From contig OY970386.1 of NCBI GenBank assembly GCA_963719465.1, forward strand, positions 2,108,001 to 2,172,000: 64,000 bases of DNA. The letters are read 5' to 3'. Each line of letters begins with the position of its first letter. The stretch's first letter is position 1. The translations under genes were made by a program, and so were the position numbers. The notes below the pieces were generated by a model. The model was not told the origin of the DNA. It made no database searches and was given only the letters and a program-made list of their open reading frames with translations. Below are positions 56,670 to 64,000 of this stretch, in pieces. The stretch comes from JALHUB01 sp963719465. GTDB taxonomy: Bacteria; Chloroflexota; Dehalococcoidia; DSTF01; JALHUB01.

Positions 56670-58827
56670 GGCGACGCGCATGCTCCTCATCGCCGCCGGC
56701 CAGGCGCCCTACAGCGACGACGAGGACACGCCGGAGCCGGGCAGCCTGCAGGGCTACGTCGGCGTGCTGGCCGGCCTCATCCGCGTCCCGCCCGGTCTGG
56801 AGAAGGCCATCGAAGCCGCCCTCGCCGACAGCCTGCAGTCCATCGTCCTCGCCAGCCACGCCGACGTGCTGGCCGCGGTGCAGCTCCTGATGGAGTACCC
56901 ACGGGGGCGCGTGACCCTCTATTCCGCCGACAACCTCTCGCCGTCGCGGCCGCTTGTTCTCATGCAGGAGAAAGGCATCATCGGCGTCGCCTCCGACCTC
57001 GTGACCTGCGACGCCAGCTTCAAGCCGCTGGTCGAGACGCTCCTCGGCCGCACCATCGTCGTCGAAAACCTGGTCATCGGCCTGCGCGTCCTCAAGCGCG
57101 GCATGGGCAGCGTCGCAACCCTCGACGGCGAGCTCCTGCGTCCGACCGGCGCCATCACCAGCGGCAGCTCCCGCACCATGGGCGCGCTCATCGGCCGCGA
57201 GAGCGAGCTCCGCCGTCTGCCTTCCCAGATGTCCGATCTCGAATCCGCTGTCAAGGAAAAGCAGGCCGAGATCGATGGCTATCGTCGCGCCCTCCGCGAG
57301 TATGACGCCGCTCTCGGCGCTCACGCCGAGAAGCAGCAGCGCCTCTGGCAGGAGCGCGCCGCGACTGAGCAGTCCTTCGTCGAGCACCGCGGCCACCTGG
57401 CGCTCCTCTCCGGCCAGATGCGCGAGCTGCGCCACCAGGAGACGCGCGCCGCCCAGACCGCGAAGCAGGTCGTCGCCGAGCGCGAAAGCCTGGAGCGTGA
57501 ACGTGATTCGCTCGCCGGCGAAGCAGCCGCGGCCGTCGAAGCGGCGGAGCGGCACACCCAGCTCATCGCCGCCGTCAGCGAGCGCCTGCCCGAGCTGACC
57601 GAGGCGCTCACGCAGGCCAGCAGCGCCCACGCCGCCGTCGAAGGCGAGCGCCAGGCGCTGGGCGTCCGCACTGAGGAGCAGGAGACCGCGCTCGCCCGCA
57701 TCGATGACCAGACCGCCCGCAAGCGCGGCCAGATCGCCAATCTCGAGACGCAGATGGCCGCCGCTTCGGAGCGCCTCCAGCAGGCGCAGGCGTCGCTGGA
57801 GGAGAAGCGACGCCGCTGGGGAGAGCTTACCGGCGTCCAGCAGCCCGACGAGGAAGAGCTCGTCCGGCTCGAATCGCACGAGAAGGGGTTGCGCGGCGAG
57901 ATGGAAGTCGCTCTGGCGCGCCGTCGCGACGCCGAGATCGGCCTCCTCGAAGCGCAGGCGGCGGTCAAGCAGCGCAGCGACGAGCTCGAGGCGCTGCGCG
58001 AGGGCATGGAGGCGGAAGGCCTCACGCCCACAGAGACCGGCGATGTCGTGCCCGTCTCCCGCCCGTCGCAGGGGCTTCCCGACTGGCTCGCCGGCGAGCG
58101 CGCGTCCTTCGACGAGCCGGAGGACCGCCTGCCGCCCATCCGCGGTGGCTCCGACATCGACCCCGTCGCCCTTAAGGAGCAGATAAGCCACCTGCGCGCC
58201 CGCATTCGCTCCCTCGGCCCCGTCGACGCCCAGGCGCCCGCCGACTACGCGGAAAGCCGCCAGCGCTACGACTTCCTCAGCGGCCAGGTCGCCGACCTGA
58301 GCCAGGCGGAGACGCTCCTGCAGGAGGCGATAGCCGAGCTGGAGGAGAAGATCAAGGAGCGCTTCGCCGACGCCTTCCAGAAGGTCGACGCCGAGTTCCA
58401 GCGCTACTTCGCGACCTTCTTCGGCGGCGGCACCGCCCGCCTGGTCCAGACCCAGCCGAAAGAGGACGACGAAGAGCCCGGCATCGAAATCATGGCGCAG
58501 CCGCCGGGAAAGCGCGTCGCCAGCCTCTCGATGCTCTCCGGCGGCGAGCGCGCCCTTACCGCCGTCTCTCTGCTATTCGCCCTGCTTCAGACGCGGCCGT
58601 CGCCCTTCTGCGTCCTCGACGAAGTCGACGCCATGCTCGACGAGTCGAACGTCGGCCGGTTCGCCGAGGCCGTCAAGAAGCTGGCGGAAGCGACGCAGTT
58701 CATCATCATCACCCACAACCGCCGCACAATCGAGATGGCGGACCACATCTACGGCGTCGCCATGTCGAAGGACATGACGTCGTCCATCCTCTCCCTCCGC
58801 CTCTCCGACCTACCGTCGACCAAATAG
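56119..58827 (+). pseudogene. smc: Chromosome-partition ATPase SMC, coiled coil, hinge and C-terminal head
   Basis: Continuation of SMC in the next frame, from FEALAADRERRQ onward; the frame is open upstream to 55972 but that stretch is low-complexity and out of frame. It holds the second half of the N-terminal coiled coil, the hinge (GYVGVLAGLIRVPP to GSVATLDGELLRPTGA, about 56752-57165), the return coil, and the C-terminal head with signature LSGGERAL and Walker B VLDEVDAMLDESN. Combined length would be about 1227 aa, normal for SMC. Confidence 0.9.
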
Positions 58828-58830
58828 GGA

Positions 58831-58879
58831 GTGCAGAGGGCGAAGCCCTTTGCCGGGGTTCAAGGGGTGTCCCCTTGAT
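58831..58879 (-). repeat. Two-hairpin dispersed repeat, inverted copy after smc
   Basis: GCAGAGGG-CGAAG-CCCTTTGC and CAAGGGG-TGT-CCCCTTG hairpins, reverse complement of the element at 41561, 42121 and 42654; 29 bp (58851-58879) are identical. Confidence 0.75.
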
Positions 58880-58949
58880 TCCTTGATTCCCCGATCCCCC
58901 AATGCTATGATCTTCTCAACGTTGCGTCGCGAAAGGAGATTGCCTGTCC

Positions 58950-59912
58950 TTGCGTCTATTCCGCAAACAAAAAGGCGAAGAGGAAGACGCCAGGAAGACC
59001 GAACAGGCCCTTGAGCGCACCCGAAAGACCTGGTTCAGCCATCTCACCTCCCTCTTCGAACGCTCCCGCATCGACGACTCCCTCTGGGACGAGCTCGAAG
59101 AGCTGCTCATCGGCGCCGACGCCGGCGTCGCCACCGCCCAGAAGGTCCTCGAAGACGTCCAGGAGCGCGTCGACAAGGAGGGCATGAAAGACCCCTCGGA
59201 GGTCCGCGACGCCCTCAAAGACGAGCTCGTCGCCATCCTTAAAGCCGCGCAGCCCAAAGGCGCTCTCTGGCACAACGGCGACCGCCCGCAGTCGATGCCC
59301 AAGCCCGCCGTCATCCTTGTCGTAGGCGTCAACGGCACCGGCAAGACCACCAGCATCGGCAAGCTGGCCTACGCCCTGCGACAGGAGGGCCTCCAGGTCA
59401 CCATCGCCGCCGCCGATACCTTCCGCGCCGCCGCCATCGAGCAGATGCGCGAATGGGGCGACCGCGTCGACGCCGAGGTCATCGCCCACAAGCAGGGAGC
59501 GGACCCGGGCGCCGTCGTCTTCGATGCCCTGTCCGCCGCCGAAAGCCGCGGCGCCAACGTCGTCATCGTCGACACGGCCGGCCGCCTGCACACCAAGTTC
59601 AACCTCATGGAAGAGCTGCGAAAGATCCTTCGCGTCATCCAGCGCAAGGACGCCAGCGCCCCGCATGAGGTGCTGCTGGTCCTCGACGCTACGACCGGCC
59701 AGAACGCCCTGACGCAGGCGAAGGCCTTCGCCGAGGCCGTGGACGTTACCGCCATCTGCCTCGCCAAGCTCGACGGCACGTCCAAGGGCGGCATGGTCTT
59801 CGCTATTTCCGACCAGCTCGGCGTGCCCGTCCGCTTCATCGGCAGCGGCGAAGGCCCCGAAGACCTGGGAGAATTCTCCCCTGAGGAGTTCGTTGAAGCG
59901 CTGTTTCAGTAG
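58950..59912 (+). CDS. ftsY: Signal recognition particle receptor FtsY
   Basis: 320 aa from TTG 58950 with AAAGGAGA upstream. NG domains: helical N domain (about 20-110), then G1 GVNGTGKTT, DTFRAAAIEQ, G3 DTAGRLH, G4 AKLDGTSKGG. Short N terminus without a long acidic A domain. Docks SRP-ribosome complexes at the membrane; partner RNA is encoded at 45.2 kb. Downstream of smc, with the dispersed repeat in between. Confidence 0.96.
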   Translation: MRLFRKQKGEEEDARKTEQALERTRKTWFSHLTSLFERSRIDDSLWDELEELLIGADAGVATAQKVLEDVQERVDKEGMKDPSEVRDALKDELVAILKAAQPKGALWHNGDRPQSMPKPAVILVVGVNGTGKTTSIGKLAYALRQEGLQVTIAAADTFRAAAIEQMREWGDRVDAEVIAHKQGADPGAVVFDALSAAESRGANVVIVDTAGRLHTKFNLMEELRKILRVIQRKDASAPHEVLLVLDATTGQNALTQAKAFAEAVDVTAICLAKLDGTSKGGMVFAISDQLGVPVRFIGSGEGPEDLGEFSPEEFVEALFQ

Positions 59913-59998
59913 CGAAGACGGCTCCAGCTTTCCCTCAAGGACGAGGCCCGTAGGGAGCAGGACACGCGTTCGCGGCGGCGGCGCGAGAGGGTCGACAC

Positions 59999-62392
59999 AT
60001 GCCTGAAACGCTCTACTGGTGGCTGGCCGTCGAGGTGATGGGTATCATCGGCTTCCCCCTCGTTTACGCCCTCTTCCCGCGCTTCCCCGACCGCGGCTAC
60101 GCCTTCGCCAAGCCATTCGGCATCCTCACGATCGGCTTCGTCTTCTGGATACTGGGCTCGGCGTGGGTCGTGACAAACAGCGTCGGCGGGCTCGTCTGGG
60201 TCGTCGTCATGGTCGGCGCCGCCTCCGGCTATTTCGCCTGGCGCCGTCGGGCCGAGCTGATCACCTTCGTGCGCGAAAAGTGGTCGCTGCTTCTCGTCAT
60301 CGAAGGCCTCTTCCTCGTCGCGTTCATCGTCGCGATCTTCCTGCGCTCCTTCTCCCCGGACATTTCCGGCACCGAGAAGCCGATGGACTTCGCCTTCCTC
60401 AACGCTTCGACTATCAGCCAGCACTTTGCGCCCAACGACCCCTGGCTGTCCGGCCACACTATCAGCTACTACTACGGCGGCTACTTCCTCGTCGCCATGA
60501 CCGGCAAGCTGGCCGGCGCAAGCACCGGCGTCGCCTACAACCTCGGCCTGGCGATGATCGCCGCCCTGGCCGTCGTCGGCGCCTTCGGCCTCGTCTTCAA
60601 CCTGGTCTCCCTCCAGGAGGGTGACGTTGCCAGGCGCGTGAAGCTCCTTGGCTGGCCGCTCGCCTTCGGCCTCGTAGCCGCCTTCCTGCTGACCGTCGTC
60701 TCCAACCTGGAAGGCTTCCTCGAGTTCTTCGCCGCCCATGGCGTCGGAGGCGCCGGTTTCTGGAACTGGATCGACATCAAGGGGCTGACCAGCGTCGGCA
60801 ACACCACGACGACCTGGTATCCGACGTCCAACTGGTGGTGGTGGAAGGCCGCCCGCATCATGTCGTCGACCTCGCCGGAGACGATCACAGAGTTCCCGTT
60901 CTTCAGCTTCCTCCTCGGCGATCTGCACCCGCACGTGATGGCGATTCCGTTCGATCTCGTGGCCATCGGCGCCGCCGTTCGCCTCCTGCAGGAGGACGAG
61001 ACGCTCGACCTCTCGTTCTGGGCGCGACACCAGGTGGTCCTGGTGGCGCTGGCGGTTCTGATTGGCGGGCTCTCGTTCCTCAACACCTGGGACCTGCCGA
61101 CCTTCTTCTTCCTGTTGCTCGTCGCCGCCTTCCTCCGGAACTACCTGAACCTCAAGCGCTGGGACTGGAAGCTCCTCCGGCAGACGATTGGGTTTGCCGT
61201 GCCGTTAGGCATCGTCTCCGTCCTTGCTTACGTCCCCTATCACAAGCTGTTCATCCCGGCCTTCGGCTTCGCCAGCCAGGCGAACGGCATCGCCCCCGTC
61301 GAGACCAACGGCACGATGCCGTTGCACGCCTTCATCTTCTGGGGGCCCTTTGCCGTCCTGATGCTTCCCTTCGCCGTCCAGCGACTCGTCACCTCGCTAA
61401 AGGAGCGCCGCTGGCAGCGCAACGAGTGGCTGGCGGCCGCTCCCGGCCTCGTAGTCGTCGCCTTCTGGTTCCTCTGGGTCCTCGTGCGCGGCCATCTGGG
61501 CAACGCGATCTCGGCGCGGGGCAGCGCCTGGCTGACGGCGCTTATCCTGGTCGTCCTGCTCACGCTCTTTATCGCGACCCTCCGCCGCGAGGTCGAAGCC
61601 TATGTCACCGGCAAGAGCTCGCTGCCCATCATCGCCGCGTTGCTCGCCGGTTCGCTGGCGGCGCTGCTGGTCCTGGGCGCGGAGTTCTATTTCATCCGTG
61701 ACGTCTTCAACGACCGCATGAACACGGTATTCAAGCTCTACTACCAGGCCTGGATGTTCATGGCCATCGGCGGCGGCTTCGCCTTCTACTACATGGTCCG
61801 TCACTGGCTGCCGACGAAGACCATCTCCGGCGGCTGGCGCTACACCTGGGCGGGATGCGCCGCGGTTATCCTCGCTGCCTCGCTTGCTTACCCCGTCGGC
61901 GCTACCTTCGCCCGCACCGACGGCTTCAACGCCAAGCAGAACCTCGACGGCCTTGCGTCCGTGAAGAAGGACTCTTCCGGCGACTGGGCGATCGCCGACT
62001 GGCTCCTTAAGAACGCGAAGTCGAACAGCGTGATCGTCGAGATGGTCGGGAACAACACCATTGGCTATGAATGGGGCTCCACCGGCCGCATCTCCTCCTG
62101 GACCGGCCTTTCGACCGTCTTCGCCTGGCCCGGCCACGAGCAGCAGTGGCGCGGCTGGCGCGGCGGCAGCAACGACCTGTCCGCCCAGCGCATGACCGAT
62201 GTCGACAACTTGTACAAGACTGACGATCCGAATCAAGTGAAGCAGATCGTCGCCAAGTACGGCATCGACTACATCGTCGTCGGCTCGCTGGAGCGTCAGG
62301 CCTACTCGGCGGCGTCGCTTCAGAAGTTCGACAGCATGTACCCGTCGCAAAAGTTCGGCGACAATGCCGTCTACATCGTGGGGGGCAAGTAG
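59999..62392 (+). CDS. DUF2298 (Chlor_Arch_YYY) multi-pass membrane protein
   Basis: 797 aa with about 14-16 transmembrane helices. The family hallmark is FPFFSFLLGDLHPHVMAIPF near residues 299-318, preceded by YYGGYFLVAMTGKLAG. C-terminal soluble segment (about 640-797) includes NTIGYEWGSTGRISSWTG. Architecture resembles GT-C glycosyltransferases; the family is found mainly in Chloroflexota and Archaea. Function unproven, probably surface glycan synthesis. Followed at 75 bp by a TIGR03663 gene. Confidence 0.9.
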   Translation: MPETLYWWLAVEVMGIIGFPLVYALFPRFPDRGYAFAKPFGILTIGFVFWILGSAWVVTNSVGGLVWVVVMVGAASGYFAWRRRAELITFVREKWSLLLVIEGLFLVAFIVAIFLRSFSPDISGTEKPMDFAFLNASTISQHFAPNDPWLSGHTISYYYGGYFLVAMTGKLAGASTGVAYNLGLAMIAALAVVGAFGLVFNLVSLQEGDVARRVKLLGWPLAFGLVAAFLLTVVSNLEGFLEFFAAHGVGGAGFWNWIDIKGLTSVGNTTTTWYPTSNWWWWKAARIMSSTSPETITEFPFFSFLLGDLHPHVMAIPFDLVAIGAAVRLLQEDETLDLSFWARHQVVLVALAVLIGGLSFLNTWDLPTFFFLLLVAAFLRNYLNLKRWDWKLLRQTIGFAVPLGIVSVLAYVPYHKLFIPAFGFASQANGIAPVETNGTMPLHAFIFWGPFAVLMLPFAVQRLVTSLKERRWQRNEWLAAAPGLVVVAFWFLWVLVRGHLGNAISARGSAWLTALILVVLLTLFIATLRREVEAYVTGKSSLPIIAALLAGSLAALLVLGAEFYFIRDVFNDRMNTVFKLYYQAWMFMAIGGGFAFYYMVRHWLPTKTISGGWRYTWAGCAAVILAASLAYPVGATFARTDGFNAKQNLDGLASVKKDSSGDWAIADWLLKNAKSNSVIVEMVGNNTIGYEWGSTGRISSWTGLSTVFAWPGHEQQWRGWRGGSNDLSAQRMTDVDNLYKTDDPNQVKQIVAKYGIDYIVVGSLERQAYSAASLQKFDSMYPSQKFGDNAVYIVGGK

Positions 62393-62467
62393 CGGTGGCG
62401 CGCGTCTCGGGGTGCAGCAAGCCGCCCGTTCACCGTATACTAATTGTTAAGGAGTTCAGGGGCGCTC

Positions 62468-63814
62468 ATGGCCGTATCTGACGAACCGCAAAAGCCCGCC
62501 GTTACCGCAAGGGTCTCATCTGCCCAGGCCATCGCCTGGCTGAAAGCCAACTGGCCTCGCTACTGGGAGATTGCCCTCTTCGCCGCCATCATCGCCATTG
62601 CCGCCGGACTGCGCCTCTGGGACCTCGGCGCCCGCTCCTTCAACCACGACGAGAGCCTGCACGCCACCTATAGCTGGTACCTCTTCAACGGCCAGGGCTA
62701 CCAGCACGACCCCATGATGCACGGCCCATTCCAGTTCCACATCAACGCCGCGCTCTGGAAGATCATCGGGATAATCGGCGCCGCGCCGGTGCTGAACAAC
62801 TGGGTTAGCTGGGGCGTCAACGACTACACCGCTCGGCTTCAGTACGCCCTCTTTGGGACGGCGCTGGTTGCGCTGCCCTTCTTCTTCCGAAACTATATCG
62901 GCCGCGTAGGCGCCCTTTTCGCCGCCCTCTTCCTGACGTTTTCGCCGGTCCTGCTCTACTTCAGCCGCTTTGCTCGCAACGACATCATCATCGCCTTCTT
63001 CACCCTGGGGATGGTCATCTGCATCTGGCGCTACCTCTCCGAACGAAAGAACGTTTACCTGTTTCTGACCGCAGCTCTCCTATCCTTGAGCTTCTGCACC
63101 AAAGAGGTCACTTTCCTCACCGCCGCGATCCTGCTGCTCTTCCTCGACATGCTCGTCGCCTGGGAGCTTGTCGCCTGGATGCGGGAGCGCGCCGGATTCG
63201 GGCGCAGTCGCCGCTCCGCCGCCTCCAGCCGACAAGGGCTCGGCGACCAAGCGAGCCCGGCGAAAGGAGGAGCCGCCGCCGCCAGCCCAGTCTGCCCCTA
63301 TGGCTCAGGCCGGGCCCGTTCGCTGGGCCCTGACGTTCCTTGTCTGCATCCCCTTCGCCTGGCTTATCGTCGCCGCCTGGCCGCTCATTCGCAACTGGCG
63401 CGAGCGCTGGGGCCTGAACAAGCTGCCGCTTTCCGCCGACCTCCTGATTGTCGTCCTCACGTTGTCGGCCGTCCAATTCTCCGCCGGCGTCCAGCTAATC
63501 CCGTTCGTCAGCGGCAAGGACAAGTATTACAAAGACCCTGGCGTCAACGAAGAGACGCTCATGAAGGTCTCCGTCTTCCTGTTCTTCCTGGTAACAACCT
63601 ACATCGGCCTCCTCTGGAAACCGCGCACCTGGCTCATCTGCGCCGCCATCTTCTACACGCCCTTCGCTCTTCTCTACTCCACGTTTTTCAGCAACATCGG
63701 CGGCCTGACTTTCGACAAGCAGGCGAGCGGAGGAGCACAGGGTCTACTCGCTGGCATTGGCATCCTGGCGCTCGCCGGTCCCGCGTTGCTCCTTCTCTTC
63801 CTGCCCGATACTGA
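62468..63814 (+). pseudogene. TIGR03663 (Agl23-like) membrane protein, N-terminal part before a frameshift
   Basis: From ATG 62468. Real coding extends to about 63193 (some 242 residues): RLWDLGARSFNHDESLHATYSWYLF (split), GYQHDPMMHGPFQFH and TKEVTFLTAAILLLF, characteristic of the flippase-associated GT-C-like TIGR03663 family. Beyond that the frame is Arg-rich nonsense to 63814, and the proper sequence continues in another frame. One extra G at about 63194 accounts for this. Confidence 0.85.
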
Positions 63815-64000
63815 GAAGCAGCCGGAATACAAGGAAGCCGAACGCCGCCTGATAACCGCCGGCATGCTTGGTTTTGCGCTCTTCGTAGTCATATTCTTGT
63901 TCGTTCTCGTCTCCAACGGCTTCTGGTCGGGCATCTGGGGGTCGATGGACTACTGGCTGGTGCAGCAGGGCGTCCAACGCGGCAGCGAGCCCGTCTATTA
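63195..64000 (+). pseudogene. TIGR03663 (Agl23-like) membrane protein, downstream part, runs off the window
   Basis: Open in this frame from DSGAVAAPPPPADKGS (63195) to the last base. A charged, Pro-rich cytoplasmic linker is followed by further transmembrane helices (ALTFLVCIPFAWLIVAAW; LLIVVLTLSAVQFSA; VFLFFLVTTYIGLLW; others). Its C terminus lies beyond 64000. Together with the upstream part it forms one gene with the DUF2298 neighbour. Confidence 0.8.

Noticed and set aside
55930..58191. 753-codon ORF antisense to smc
   Set aside because: Shadow frame; low-complexity composition and no domain, while the plus strand has SMC hinge and head motifs.

Overview
GC-rich (about 65 %) chromosomal segment of a bacterium that looks like a member of the Chloroflexota, probably Dehalococcoidia-like. 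The lineage call is inference. It rests on a DUF2298 (Chlor_Arch_YYY) membrane protein next to a TIGR03663/Agl23-type membrane protein, an archaellin-like protein, an NrpR-type regulator otherwise best known from archaea, a large Alu-containing SRP RNA, and bacterial rnc-smc-ftsY and rpfB-like/ksgA/ispE gene orders. No rRNA, CRISPR array, transposase or integrase gene was seen.

Layout. 0.1-8.2 kb: acyl-CoA and amide/peptide metabolism, including acyl-CoA dehydrogenase, a [4Fe-4S] 4-hydroxybutyryl-CoA dehydratase with all four predicted cluster ligands, an exported dockerin-like protein, UppP, Sir2, a C-terminally short 3-hydroxyacyl-CoA dehydrogenase and an M20 peptidase. 8.3-9.9 kb: an arsenic-type operon (53-aa Cys/His protein, PadR regulator, ArsM) behind a promoter with a perfect inverted repeat. 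10-11 kb: a lipoprotein. 11-16.8 kb: a compact SUF operon, sufC-sufB-sufD-Rieske ferredoxin-sufS-sufU-sufT. 17-18.6 kb: archaellin with a highly structured leader, then an acetate-type transporter. 18.7-24.4 kb: universal stress protein, SDR, NrpR, AraC regulator, thiolase, pseudopilin-like protein. 24.4-29.4 kb: hypA-hypF-hypC-hypD-hypE (no hypB, no hydrogenase structural genes). 29.5-35.5 kb: methyltransferase, infC-rpmI-rplT, pheS-pheT. 35.7-36.8 kb: tRNA-Lys, a small two-gene island, a decayed tRNA-Glu-like remnant, tRNA-Leu. 36.8-41.2 kb: orphan OppD/OppF ATPases, GNAT, lepA. 41.2-42.7 kb: an unusual tandem array made of copies of the lepA 3' end alternating with palindromes. 42.7-45 kb: small exported protein, FabI-like SDR, galU. 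45.2 kb: SRP RNA. 45.5-64 kb: rpfB-like, ksgA, ispE, membrane protein, PHP, dinG-like, CCA-adding enzyme, rnc-smc-ftsY, DUF2298 and TIGR03663 proteins; the last runs off the window.

How the parts relate. The SUF operon can make the [Fe-S] clusters needed by the 4-hydroxybutyryl-CoA dehydratase, HypD and the DinG-like helicase. SRP RNA and FtsY belong to the same targeting pathway. The infC/pheST/lepA/tRNA/ksgA block is translation-related housekeeping. Three genes (smc, the TIGR03663 gene, and probably the CCA-adding enzyme) are interrupted by what look like single-base indels; this may reflect assembly error as much as biology. The least explained structure is the lepA 3'-end array: five extra copies of the final 13 codons plus stop, some differing mostly at synonymous sites, interleaved with short palindromic repeats that also occur elsewhere in the window.
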